Source: JAHFDS01 sp964593795 (lineage in GTDB: Bacteria; Myxococcota_A; Polyangia; JAHFDS01). Taken from it: a stretch of 64,000 nucleotides of DNA. The notes beneath the pieces were generated by a model. That model made no database searches. It was not told the DNA's origin and saw only the letters and a program-made list of their open reading frames with translations. The translations under genes were made by a program, and so were the position numbers. This document shows positions 29,713-38,081 of the stretch, piece by piece. The first letter of the stretch is position 1; the number at the start of each line of letters is the position of its first letter. The stretch spans positions 1 to 64,000 of the forward strand of contig CAZQJC010000095.1 in the NCBI GenBank assembly GCA_964593795.1, written 5' to 3'.

Positions 29713-29831
29713 TGGGCGACCAGGGCGGGACGGATCGACCGTTGGTGCGAGACGAAGAGGAGCAATCTGTGCGACTTCGACCAGTGCGACCAGGGTCGTG
29801 TAGGGGCGGCGCAGAAGGGACGCGCGGCTGA
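29712..29831 (+). CDS. Possible 39-aa small protein between PilN and PilO
   Basis: A short frame opens at ATG 29712, overlapping the pilN stop (TGATG), and closes at TGA 29829-29831, overlapping the pilO ATG in the same way. The encoded peptide is charged and Arg/Gly-rich (begins MGDQGGTDRPLVRDEEEQ) with no hydrophobic segment. Codon use (CGA, CCA, CTT, TCT, AGG) is unlike the GC3-rich neighbours. That argues either for a translational-coupling linker or for a chance frame. The exact packing on both sides is the only positive evidence. Confidence 0.3.
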   Translation: MGDQGGTDRPLVRDEEEQSVRLRPVRPGSCRGGAEGTRG

Positions 29832-30403
29832 TGGACCAGTTCTTCGATCGCGTTGCCAAGGTCCCGCAGGCGCAGAAGGCGGCGCTCGTCGTCATGCTCT
29901 GCGCGATGGTGGTCGCGGGCTGGTACTTCATGTTCTTCCAGGATCTCCAGCAGCAGAAGCAGGGGCTTCGCAACGAGAAGAAGCGCCTGCTCAAGGAGCG
30001 CGGCGAGTACGAGCAGCGCGTGCAGGACTACCTCAAGCTCCGCGCCGAGATCGCGCAGCTGCTCGAGGAGGAGAAGGAGCTCCTGCGGGTCCTGCCGAAC
30101 CGACAGGAGATCCCGACCTTGCTCGAGAGCATCCACGCGCAGGCCGAGCTGGTCGGTCTGAACATCCTGACGTTCGCGCCCGGCGCCGAGTCGCCCGTGG
30201 AGATGTACTTCCGCATCCCGGTGTCGATGGCGGTGCAGGGCTCCTACCACCAGCTCAACAAGTTCTTCAAGAACCTGGGCGAGCTCAAGCGCATCGTCAG
30301 CGTCGAGGATCTCGCCCTGAGTGGTCCGGCGCCCGCGGACGGCCTCATCAGGCTCAACGCAAACTTCACCGTGACCACGTTCCGGTTCCAGGATCGCAGG
30401 TGA
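29831..30403 (+). CDS. pilO: Type IV pilus alignment protein PilO
   Basis: This 190-aa inner-membrane protein has a cytoplasmic N-terminus (MDQFFDRVAKVPQAQK), a transmembrane helix (about 17-36), a coiled coil (about 40-90) and a periplasmic ferredoxin-like domain containing the typical VAVQGSYHQLNKFFKNLGELKRIV-like block (near residues 135-158). It pairs with PilN in the alignment complex between the inner-membrane motor and the secretin. The start is ATG 29831 and the stop overlaps the GTG of pilP. Confidence 0.93.
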   Translation: MDQFFDRVAKVPQAQKAALVVMLCAMVVAGWYFMFFQDLQQQKQGLRNEKKRLLKERGEYEQRVQDYLKLRAEIAQLLEEEKELLRVLPNRQEIPTLLESIHAQAELVGLNILTFAPGAESPVEMYFRIPVSMAVQGSYHQLNKFFKNLGELKRIVSVEDLALSGPAPADGLIRLNANFTVTTFRFQDRR

Positions 30404-30987
30404 CGGTGCGCGGCGGAACGCGACGGCTCCTCGGGGTCCTCGGCGCGGGCACCCTGCTCCTCGCCCTTCACGCCTGTGACGATCCTCCGGCGCCGAGGCG
30501 CGGAGGAGGCTCGGGCCCGGCGCCAGCCGCGCCGCCACCTGCAGCCGCCGGTGCGGCACCGGCGGCACCGGCGGTGAGCAACGTCGAGAAGCTGCGCCGC
30601 AAGCCGCTCCGCGAGGAGGACTTCTTCGAGGGCGAGTTCAACCGCGACCCGTTCCGGTCGTTCCTCGACGTGCTCAACCGCGCCAGCCGCGGTCCGGTCG
30701 CGTCAGACGTCAAGGTGTACTTCAAGGACTACGGGTGCGAGGAGATCCGGCTGATCGCGATCATCGCCGGCGGCCTCAATCCGCATGCGATGTTCAGGGA
30801 CCCGCGCGGCATCGGACTGTCCGTCCGGGTGGGCGACCGCATCTGCCGGTCGCAGGCGAAGGTGATTCGAATCGTTCAGGACGCGGTGGTGGTCGAGACC
30901 GAGGAGGATCTGGGCGGCGCGAAGACGCGTCCGGTCCAGAAGCGGATCCCGATCAGCACCGAAGCCCTGCTGGAGCTTGCTCAGTGA
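30400..30987 (+). CDS. pilP: Type IV pilus lipoprotein PilP
   Basis: This 195-aa lipoprotein has lipobox LLALHAC (Cys near residue 26), a Pro/Ala-rich linker and the PilP beta domain (about residues 110-180) with LIAIIAGGLNPHAMFRDP and GLSVRVGDRIC. PilP connects PilN/PilO to PilQ in the periplasm. The start GTG 30400 overlaps the pilO stop (GTGA). Two cysteines in the beta domain (YGCEE, DRICRS) could pair. Confidence 0.92.
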   Translation: MTVRGGTRRLLGVLGAGTLLLALHACDDPPAPRRGGGSGPAPAAPPPAAAGAAPAAPAVSNVEKLRRKPLREEDFFEGEFNRDPFRSFLDVLNRASRGPVASDVKVYFKDYGCEEIRLIAIIAGGLNPHAMFRDPRGIGLSVRVGDRICRSQAKVIRIVQDAVVVETEEDLGGAKTRPVQKRIPISTEALLELAQ

Positions 30988-31007
30988 TGCGGAGAGCTGG
31001 AGGAGCG

Positions 31008-34000
31008 ATGACAGGCAACCGAAGTCGGCGACCCGGGGGGCGTCGCGCGACGCTGCAGCTCTGGGTGCCCGCGCTGGCGGGCCTCCTGGCCACCGGCGTG
31101 GAGAACCCCCTGCGCTGGGTCAGGGCAGACGCATCGATCGGGACCGCGCTGGCGGCGCCTGCGCGTGCCGAGGCCAACCGGATCGCCGCCGTGAAGGTGG
31201 GCGAGGACGGGAGCGTGACGACTGTCGTCATCACGGGCTCGGGCACACCGGCGTTCTCGGTGTTCAAGCTCGAGCAGCCGCTACGCCTCGTCATCGACGT
31301 CTCGAACGCGGTCCTCGGCAGCGAGTCGCTGTCGGGACCCGTGGACGCGCAGAGCACCTGGGCGGTCAGCCAGGCCGTGGTCTCCGGCGTGACCGGAGAC
31401 CAGGGCGGGCGCGCCCGGATCGTCCTCGCCTTCCGCCGGCCGGCGGACTACTCGGTGCAGGCCCGCGGGAGCGATCTCGTGGTGACCGTGCGGCCCTACG
31501 ACGCCAAGCCGGCGGCGCCGGCCGCCGTCGCGACGACCAGCAAGGCCGCCGATCGCGCGCTGCGAGAGGAGACCGACCGCGCGCTCAAGCGCGCCGCCGA
31601 TGCCGAGCGCGCGGCCAAGGAAGCGAACGCCCAGGCGGCCCGCGAGCGCGCGGACGCGGAGATCGCCCGACGACAGGCCGTGCTCGAGCGGACGGACGCC
31701 GAGCGCAAGAGCCGCGAGCTGGAGGCGAAGCGCTCGGAGGCCGAGCGCCGGGCCCTGGCGGTCGAGGCGCGGCAGTCCGAGGCCGAGCGACGCACGCGCG
31801 AGGTCGCGGTGCGCGAGAGCGAGGCGGATCGTCGCGCTCGCGAGACGTCCGAGGCAGCCGAGCGGCGTGGCCGCGACATCGTCCGCCAGGCGGAGGAGCG
31901 GTCCCGCCAGCTGACCCTGGACGCGGAGCGCGTCCGCGCCGAGGCGGAGCAGACGCGCCAGGCGGCGACGGTCGCCGCCCAGAAGGAGCTCGAGGGCGCC
32001 CGCAAGGACGCGGAGCGGCTGCGGCGCGACGCCGAGGGGGTGGCGCGCGCCGAGTCCGAGCGCCGTGCGGCCCAGGCCGCGCGTGACGCCAAGGAGCTCG
32101 GGTTCCTCGAGGAGCGCCTGCGGTTCGCCGTGCGCGCGCGCGAGGACGCCGAGAAGGCCGCGATCGCCGCCCGGATCAAGGCCCGCGACGCCGAGCGCAA
32201 GGCCCAGGAGGCCGTGGTCGTGCGGGCTCGCGAGGAGGAGCGCGCGCGCGCGACGGCGGCCGCGGTCAAGCTGTCGGAGAGCCGGCGCGAGGCGCTCGAC
32301 AGCCAGCTCCGCGAGGAGGAAGCGCGCAAGCAGGCGCTGGTCGCGGCCCGCGCCAACGAGGAGCTGCTCGCGCAGCGCGCGGCGTCTGCGCGCACCGAGG
32401 CGGAGGAGCGGCGGGCCATCGCCGAGCTCGCCTTGAAGCGGACGGAGAGCGCGCGGCAGGCCGCCGATGTCGCCGGACAGAAGGCCCGCACCGAGTCCGA
32501 GCGGACGAAGGCGACGCAGCTCGCGCAGGCCCGCGAGCAGGCCGAGGTCGAGTCAAGGCGGGCGGTCAAGAGCCGCGCCGAGGCCGAGGCCGAGGCGGCG
32601 CGGACGCGGGAGGCGCACGTGCTGGCGCGCGCGCAGGTGACGGACGAGGAGTCGCGGCTCCGCACCTCGCAGCAGGCTCGCGTGCGGGAAGAGCAGCGCC
32701 TCAGGCAGGCGCAAGAGGCGCGGGCGCAAGAGGAGACTCGCCTCGCCGCTTTGCGGGCGGAGCGTGAGCGCCTCGAGCGAACGCGGCCGAACGCTGAGCT
32801 GGTGGCGCTCGCCTCGCGCGCGGCCGCGGCAGCGCAGCCGGCCCCGGAAGCGCAGGAGCTCCCGCCCCCGCGGACGCTGCTCACGCGCTCTGACGCGCGT
32901 CCGGAGGGCGCTCGCCGTGCGCCCGTCGTCATCCAGGACATCCAGTTCATCGACGAGCCGGGTCGGTCGTCGGTCGTGATCGATCTCGCCCGCGGCATCC
33001 CGCCGGAGGTGGAGGTGCTCCGCCAGAACCCCCGCACGGCGGTGCTGGTGGTGCCGGGCGCGATGCTGGATCGAGAGGCGCAGACGGGGCGCGACACCAC
33101 CGAGTACCTCGGGCCGGTGCGCGGCTTCGAGGCGCGGGCCGACCGTGTCGGGGTGCGCGTTCGCGTGGACCTGGCCGAGTCGGTGCCCGCGACGCTGCGC
33201 AAGGTGGGCTCGAAGCTCTACTTCGACTTCGCCAAGGGCAAGAGCAGCGCGCTCGGCGGCGTGTTGCCGGATCGCGCGCCCATCCTGGTGCAGACGATCT
33301 CGCCCCGGCGCGTCGCGCTGTTCCAGGCGCGTCCGCTCGGGCGCGCGGGCTCGAAGAAGCGCTACACCGGCCGGCGGATCGACCTCGACTTCAAGGACGC
33401 CGACATCCACAACCTGCTCCGCCTCCTCTCGGACGTCGGGCAGATCAACATCATCACCGATAGCTCGGTGGGCGGCTCGGTCACGCTCCGCCTGCGCAAC
33501 GTCCCCTGGGATCAGGCGCTCGACCTCATCCTCAAGGTTCGCGGCTACGGCATGACCCGCGAGGGCAACCTCCTGCGCGTGGCGCCTCAGGCGGTCCTCG
33601 ACAAGGAGCGCGAGGCCGAGCTCGCCGCACGCCGGGCCCAGATCGAGATGGAGCCGCTCGAGACGCGCCTCATCCCGCTCTCCTATGCGCAGGGCGGGGA
33701 GATGGCGGGCCGCATCGGAGAGGTCCTCTCGCCGCGCGGTCGCGTCAGCGTCGATGGCCGCACCAACTACCTCATCGTCACGGACGTCCGGAACAAGATC
33801 GACCTCGCCCAGGAGCTGGTGAACAACCTCGACACGCAGACGGCCCAGGTCCTCATCGAGGCCCGCATCGTCGAGGCGAACACCTCCTTCTCGCGCCAGT
33901 TCGGCATCCAGTGGGGCTTCGACTACATCGCGTCCGCGGCGACCGGAAATCCCACGGGCCTCGTGTGGCCGAGCACGGTGGCGGTGGCCGGCGGAACGCC

Positions 34001-34658
34001 GACTGCCGGCTCCCCCACCACGGGCCTCCTGCCCGCGGCTGCGCAGTCTCCCAACTTCGTCATCAACATGCCGGCCGCAGCCGGCGCGGGCGCGGGCGCG
34101 GCCCTCGGGTTCACCTTCGGGTCGCTCTCGGGCAACTTCAACACCAACCTGCGGCTGTCGGCCCTCGAGACGACCGGCAACATCCGCACGCTGTCGGCGC
34201 CGCGCATCCAGACGCTCGACAACCAGGCGGCCACGATCACGCAGGGTCGCAGCATCCCGATCTCGCAGGTGAGCGCGGCCGGCGTGAACACGGTGTTCGT
34301 GCAAGCGGCGACGACCCTCTCGGTCACGCCCAAGGTGACGAACGAGGGCACGGTGATGCTCAACATCAGCGTCACCCGCAACGAGCCCGACTTCGGCAAC
34401 ACCGGTGCCCGCGGCGATCCGTCGATCCTGACCAAGTCAGCCAACACCAACATGCTGGTCAAGGACGGAGACACTGCCGTCATCGGCGGCATCTACTCGC
34501 GAGTCGCCGGTACGTCGTGGGGCAAGGTGCCGTTCTTCTCCGACATCCCCATCCTGGGCTGGCTGTTCAAGACCGTCCGCGAGACGGACGATCGCAGCGA
34601 GCTCCTCATCTTCATCACTCCGCGCGTCGTCAACCGCGCCCGCTCGATCGGCCAGTAA
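31008..34658 (+). CDS. pilQ: Type IV pilus secretin PilQ with large coiled-coil insertion
   Basis: This is a 1216-aa outer-membrane secretin. After a signal peptide, the first AMIN domain lies at about 55-165 (FKLEQPLRLVIDVSNAV). Residues about 178-600 form an uninterrupted Ala/Glu/Arg-rich coiled coil. A second AMIN domain lies at about 638-748, STN/N0-type at 790-865 (IDLDFKDADIHNLLRLLSDV), N1 at 880-965 and the secretin barrel at 1035-1212 (LSAPRIQTLDNQAATI, LLIFITPRV). It binds peptidoglycan through AMIN and forms the pilus exit pore. The start ATG 31008 has GGAGG at 30999-31003; ATG 30987, overlapping the pilP stop, is the alternative. Confidence 0.94.
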   Translation: MTGNRSRRPGGRRATLQLWVPALAGLLATGVENPLRWVRADASIGTALAAPARAEANRIAAVKVGEDGSVTTVVITGSGTPAFSVFKLEQPLRLVIDVSNAVLGSESLSGPVDAQSTWAVSQAVVSGVTGDQGGRARIVLAFRRPADYSVQARGSDLVVTVRPYDAKPAAPAAVATTSKAADRALREETDRALKRAADAERAAKEANAQAARERADAEIARRQAVLERTDAERKSRELEAKRSEAERRALAVEARQSEAERRTREVAVRESEADRRARETSEAAERRGRDIVRQAEERSRQLTLDAERVRAEAEQTRQAATVAAQKELEGARKDAERLRRDAEGVARAESERRAAQAARDAKELGFLEERLRFAVRAREDAEKAAIAARIKARDAERKAQEAVVVRAREEERARATAAAVKLSESRREALDSQLREEEARKQALVAARANEELLAQRAASARTEAEERRAIAELALKRTESARQAADVAGQKARTESERTKATQLAQAREQAEVESRRAVKSRAEAEAEAARTREAHVLARAQVTDEESRLRTSQQARVREEQRLRQAQEARAQEETRLAALRAERERLERTRPNAELVALASRAAAAAQPAPEAQELPPPRTLLTRSDARPEGARRAPVVIQDIQFIDEPGRSSVVIDLARGIPPEVEVLRQNPRTAVLVVPGAMLDREAQTGRDTTEYLGPVRGFEARADRVGVRVRVDLAESVPATLRKVGSKLYFDFAKGKSSALGGVLPDRAPILVQTISPRRVALFQARPLGRAGSKKRYTGRRIDLDFKDADIHNLLRLLSDVGQINIITDSSVGGSVTLRLRNVPWDQALDLILKVRGYGMTREGNLLRVAPQAVLDKEREAELAARRAQIEMEPLETRLIPLSYAQGGEMAGRIGEVLSPRGRVSVDGRTNYLIVTDVRNKIDLAQELVNNLDTQTAQVLIEARIVEANTSFSRQFGIQWGFDYIASAATGNPTGLVWPSTVAVAGGTPTAGSPTTGLLPAAAQSPNFVINMPAAAGAGAGAALGFTFGSLSGNFNTNLRLSALETTGNIRTLSAPRIQTLDNQAATITQGRSIPISQVSAAGVNTVFVQAATTLSVTPKVTNEGTVMLNISVTRNEPDFGNTGARGDPSILTKSANTNMLVKDGDTAVIGGIYSRVAGTSWGKVPFFSDIPILGWLFKTVRETDDRSELLIFITPRVVNRARSIGQ

Positions 34659-34674
34659 GAAAAGCTGAGGTCCC

Positions 34675-36360
34675 GTGCGCCCCATCCTGCTGTGCGGTCT
34701 GCCGGGATCGGGCAAGAGCGCGCTCGGCACCAGGCTCGCCGCGCGGCTGGGTCGGCCCTTCTTCGACCTAGACGATCTGATCGCGGAGGAGGCCGGCCGT
34801 TCGATCGCCGAGCTCTTTGCTCGCGAGGGCGAGGCGGCGTTCAGGGATCGTGAGGGACGCGCCCTCAAGGCGGCGATCGAGCGCGGTCCGGCGGTGATCG
34901 CGCTCGGAGGCGGGACGCTGTGTCGGCCCGACAACCTCCATCTGGCGCGCGCCCGTGGCACGCTCGTGTGGCTCTGGGCCGACCCGGCGGTCATCGTGGA
35001 GCGGCTCGAGGGCGACGAACGCGCCGTGCCCGGCAGGCGCCCGCTGCTCGCGGGCGAATCGATCGCGGCGCGCGTTCGCCAGCTCCTCGACGAGCGCTGG
35101 GCGTTCTACGAGCAGTCGCACGTGCGGGTGGACACGACCACCCTCTCGCCCGAGGAGGGGGCCGAGCGCGTCGAGCGCGCGATCGGCACCCTCGCCCTGG
35201 AGAACACGCTTCCGCCGGGAACGCCCATGCCCGGGCCCGCGGTCCGGTTGATCCCGGTGCTGCTCGGCGACCGGCAGTACGACGTCGTCGTGGGCGCCGG
35301 GTTCGACGGGCTCCCGGGTGCGCTGATGCGTGCGGGGATCGTGCCGCTGCGCGCCAAGGCCGCGCTCGTGGCCGACGCCGCGGCGCTGCATCACCACGGC
35401 GCGTCCGCGCGCAAGACGCTGGCAGAGGCGCGCATCGAGCCCGTGGTGCTCGAGGTTCCGTCGGGCGAGGAGCACAAGCGGCTCGCCACGCTCGAGCGCC
35501 TCGCCGAGGAGTGCATCGCGGCCGGCCTCGACCGTGGCTCCGTCGTGTTCGCGCTCGGCGGTGGCGTGGTGGGCGATCTCGCGGGGATGCTCGCGGCGAT
35601 GCTCTTCCGCGGCGTGCGCGTGGTGCAGCTCCCGACGACGCTCCTGGCCCAGGTGGACGCGTCGATCGGTGGCAAGACAGCGGTGGACCTCCCGGCCGGC
35701 AAGAACCTGCTCGGCGCCTTCCACCAGCCGCGCCTCGTGTTCGCCAACGTCGAGACCCTCGCGACGCTGCCGGCTCGCGAGCTCCGCTCCGGGCTGGGCG
35801 AGGTCATCAAGTACGCGCTGCTCGGCGCACCAGGCTTGCTCGACGAGCTCGGCGGCCTCGATGTCCACGCGCTCGGCACGCGCTCGTCCGAGCTCGTGGC
35901 GCTGGTCGCGCGCTGCGCCGGGATCAAGGCGGAGGTCGTGGCGGAGGACGAGCAGGAGCGGGGCGAGCGGCGCAAGACGCTCAACCTCGGCCATACCATC
36001 GGCCACGCGCTCGAGAGCGAGAGCGGCTACGCGCTGGCCCACGGGGAGGCGGTCGCTCTCGGCCTCCTGGCCGCGCTCCGTGTCTCGCGTGGGCTCGGGG
36101 TGCTCGAGGATGCGGCGCTCGAGGAGCGCGTGGCCGGGCTGCTCGAGCGGCTGGGCCTGCCGTGCGATCTCGATGCGCGGCTGTCGCCCGCCGTCATGCG
36201 CCGTGTGGGCGCCGACAAGAAGCGCGTCGGCGCCGAGGTGGACTTCGTGTGCGTGCGCCGCGCGGGTGCGGCGGAGGTCCGCCGCGTCGCCGTGGCGAGC
36301 CTTCCCGCGCTGGTCGCGGCCAAGAATGTTGCTGCCCCTGAAAACGGGGTGTTACGCTGA
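34675..36360 (+). CDS. aroKB: Fused shikimate kinase and 3-dehydroquinate synthase
   Basis: This 561-aa bifunctional protein has residues about 1-170 as shikimate kinase: Walker A GLPGSGKS, FFDLDDLI, the lid region and GGGTLCRP. Residues about 195-560 are 3-dehydroquinate synthase: NAD-binding GGGVVGDLAG, PTTLLAQVDASIGGKTAVD, zinc ligands in the LGEVIKYALL and NLGHTIGHALE blocks, and HGEAVALG. It catalyses two non-adjacent steps of chorismate biosynthesis. The start GTG 34675 lies 16 bp after pilQ with GAGG upstream. Adjacency of pilQ-type and aroKB genes is a known arrangement in Proteobacteria. Confidence 0.95.
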   Translation: MRPILLCGLPGSGKSALGTRLAARLGRPFFDLDDLIAEEAGRSIAELFAREGEAAFRDREGRALKAAIERGPAVIALGGGTLCRPDNLHLARARGTLVWLWADPAVIVERLEGDERAVPGRRPLLAGESIAARVRQLLDERWAFYEQSHVRVDTTTLSPEEGAERVERAIGTLALENTLPPGTPMPGPAVRLIPVLLGDRQYDVVVGAGFDGLPGALMRAGIVPLRAKAALVADAAALHHHGASARKTLAEARIEPVVLEVPSGEEHKRLATLERLAEECIAAGLDRGSVVFALGGGVVGDLAGMLAAMLFRGVRVVQLPTTLLAQVDASIGGKTAVDLPAGKNLLGAFHQPRLVFANVETLATLPARELRSGLGEVIKYALLGAPGLLDELGGLDVHALGTRSSELVALVARCAGIKAEVVAEDEQERGERRKTLNLGHTIGHALESESGYALAHGEAVALGLLAALRVSRGLGVLEDAALEERVAGLLERLGLPCDLDARLSPAVMRRVGADKKRVGAEVDFVCVRRAGAAEVRRVAVASLPALVAAKNVAAPENGVLR

Positions 36361-36377
36361 TGGATGGAGGAATCGCG

Positions 36378-37193
36378 ATGACACGATTCGCCAAGGGCCG
36401 CTGGATGGCGCTCGCGCTGCCACTGCTCCTGAGCTGTGCCGAGAACGACCAGACGCTCCGCGTGATCTACCTGGCCGAAGCACCGAGAGGGTTCGGCGCC
36501 GGCTGTACGGCCGCCGAGGCCAGCCAGTCTGCAATGGGCGTCACGCGAGGCATCCTCGACCTCGCGGCGGTGGACGACTTCGCGGGCCAGGTGCCCGTCG
36601 AGTACCGCGTTTTCCCCATCATCCAGAATGGCCTCACGGTTCCGGGGCAGGGAGAGCTCAGCAGCCTGACGCCCAGTCCGGGAGTGCCGCCGCACACGGT
36701 GATCGTCTCTGACGTGGTCACCGAGCTCAACGTCGGCGTCCAGAATTCGATCGCGGGACCGCTCAAGACCGTCGCCGGACTCTCGGGCCCGGACCTCAAG
36801 TTCCGGACGCCCGTGTTCACGCGGCTCGACGGCGGCGCCAGGGCCGTCGTGGCTGGCGTCGGTGTCCCCGAGAGCGCCGTCAAGAAGCTGGCTGCGGTGC
36901 GCTCGTCCATCCTGCCGAATCCGGCGGACCAGATCGTGATCACGGCGCGCGTGAGGATCATCGGCAAGAAGGACGGCGTCGACGACATCGAGTCGAGCTT
37001 CGTCGACCTGCCGATCGGCGTGTGCAATGGCTGTCTCTACAAGAACGTCGGCGCCTGTGATCAGGTCACGGCTGCGCAGGCCGCGATGACCGGCAGCTCC
37101 TGCAGCCCGATCCAGGACTATCCGCTGCGCTGCTGCAGTCAGGACTCGACCCTGGTCTGCCCGGCGGCCAAGCCGGCGATGGCCGGGAACTAG
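36378..37193 (+). CDS. Lipoprotein of unknown function
   Basis: This 271-aa protein begins MTRFAKGRWMALALPLLLSC, a clear lipobox. The body is mainly beta-strand and Val/Ala-rich, and the C-terminal 60 residues are cysteine-rich (VCNGCLYKNVGACD, SSCSP, RCCSQD, VCPAA). I do not recognise the fold. The start is fixed by GGAGGAA at 36366-36372, 5 nt before ATG 36378; the first ATG at 36360 overlaps the aroKB stop but precedes this site. It is likely co-transcribed with the flanking aroKB and LC7 genes. Confidence 0.75.
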   Translation: MTRFAKGRWMALALPLLLSCAENDQTLRVIYLAEAPRGFGAGCTAAEASQSAMGVTRGILDLAAVDDFAGQVPVEYRVFPIIQNGLTVPGQGELSSLTPSPGVPPHTVIVSDVVTELNVGVQNSIAGPLKTVAGLSGPDLKFRTPVFTRLDGGARAVVAGVGVPESAVKKLAAVRSSILPNPADQIVITARVRIIGKKDGVDDIESSFVDLPIGVCNGCLYKNVGACDQVTAAQAAMTGSSCSPIQDYPLRCCSQDSTLVCPAAKPAMAGN

Positions 37194-37196
37194 GGC

Positions 37197-37559
37197 ATGT
37201 TCCGCGAGCACCTGCAGCGGGTGGTGGATGGTGTGCCGGGGGCCCTCTCCGGGGTGCTCATGGGCTACGACGGCATCGCGGTCGACTCGTACGCGGTCGG
37301 GGAGCAGCTCCCCGGCGCCGACATCCAGACGATCGGCATGGAGTTCTCGTTCGTGCTGTCGCAGATCCGCAAGGCCTCCGAGGCGCTCGATGTCGGGACG
37401 CCGAGCGAGGTGACGATACACGCGGACAACCTGACGATCCTGACGCGAGCCGTCTCGCCGGAGTACTTCCTCGCCCTGGCCGTGCGCCCCGAGGGCAACG
37501 CGGGCAAGGGGCGCTATCTGCTCCGCATCGTGGCGCCTTCGATGAAGGCCGAGCTGTAG
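37197..37559 (+). CDS. Roadblock/LC7-family protein
   Basis: This 120-aa protein has the Roadblock/LC7 pattern: an N-terminal helix (FREHLQRVVDGVPGALSGVLMGYDGIAVDSY), a central helix (GMEFSFVLSQIRKASEALD), two strands (EVTIHADNLTILTRAV) and YFLALAVRPEGNAGKGRYLLRI. In Myxococcota such proteins, including MglB, act as regulators of small Ras-like GTPases controlling polarity. No GTPase gene is adjacent here, so the partner is unknown; position after the pil operon makes a motility role plausible. Confidence 0.82.
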   Translation: MFREHLQRVVDGVPGALSGVLMGYDGIAVDSYAVGEQLPGADIQTIGMEFSFVLSQIRKASEALDVGTPSEVTIHADNLTILTRAVSPEYFLALAVRPEGNAGKGRYLLRIVAPSMKAEL

Positions 37560-37566
37560 CGGCGCG

Positions 37567-38022
37567 ATGGCCCCGGGCAGCCCGAGCATCCTCGTCCTGC
37601 ACGGGCCGAACCTCAACCTCCTCGGAACGCGCGAGCCCGAGGTCTACGGCAGCCAGACGCTGGCGGAGATCGACGCGCGGCTGCACGCCCGGGCCACGGC
37701 CGCGGGGGCGCTGTTCGAGGCGCTCCAGTCCAACCACGAAGGGGTCCTCATCGACAGGCTCCACGCGTCACGCGGGCGGGTCGACTACGTGATCCTCAAC
37801 GGCGCGGGCCTGACACACACGAGCGTTGCGCTGCGGGATGCCGTCGTCGCCTCGGAGATCCCCACCATCGAGGTCCACCTCTCGAACGTCGCCAAGCGAG
37901 AGGCCTTCCGCCACGTCTCGCTGCTGTCCGGGGTCTGCGTCGGATTCATCTCCGGCTTCGGCGCCATGAGCTATGTTCTCGCGCTCGAAGCGGCCCTCGA
38001 CGCGCTCGGCCTGCGGCGGTAG
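37567..38022 (+). CDS. aroQ: 3-dehydroquinate dehydratase, type II
   Basis: This 151-aa protein is a type II dehydroquinase, normally dodecameric. HGPNLNLLGTREPEVYG carries the loop Arg and catalytic Tyr, ILNGAGLTHTSVALRDA the conserved Asn, and TIEVHLSN the catalytic His. Two blocks differ from the usual sequence: the NPGAY stretch reads NGAGL, and SNVHAREEFR reads SNVAKREAFR, so a commonly conserved His is Ala. It converts dehydroquinate to dehydroshikimate after AroB. It precedes accB and accC, an arrangement found in many Proteobacteria. Confidence 0.93.
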   Translation: MAPGSPSILVLHGPNLNLLGTREPEVYGSQTLAEIDARLHARATAAGALFEALQSNHEGVLIDRLHASRGRVDYVILNGAGLTHTSVALRDAVVASEIPTIEVHLSNVAKREAFRHVSLLSGVCVGFISGFGAMSYVLALEAALDALGLRR

Positions 38023-38081
38023 GCTGCGCCGCCCGAGGGCCGAGATGCGGCCCAAGAACAACCAGGCGGACAGAGAACTCG

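Noticed and set aside
32553..34304. 583-codon minus-strand frame opposite pilQ
   Set aside because: Overlaps the secretin domain on the other strand and has no recognisable fold; explained by GC-rich codon structure.
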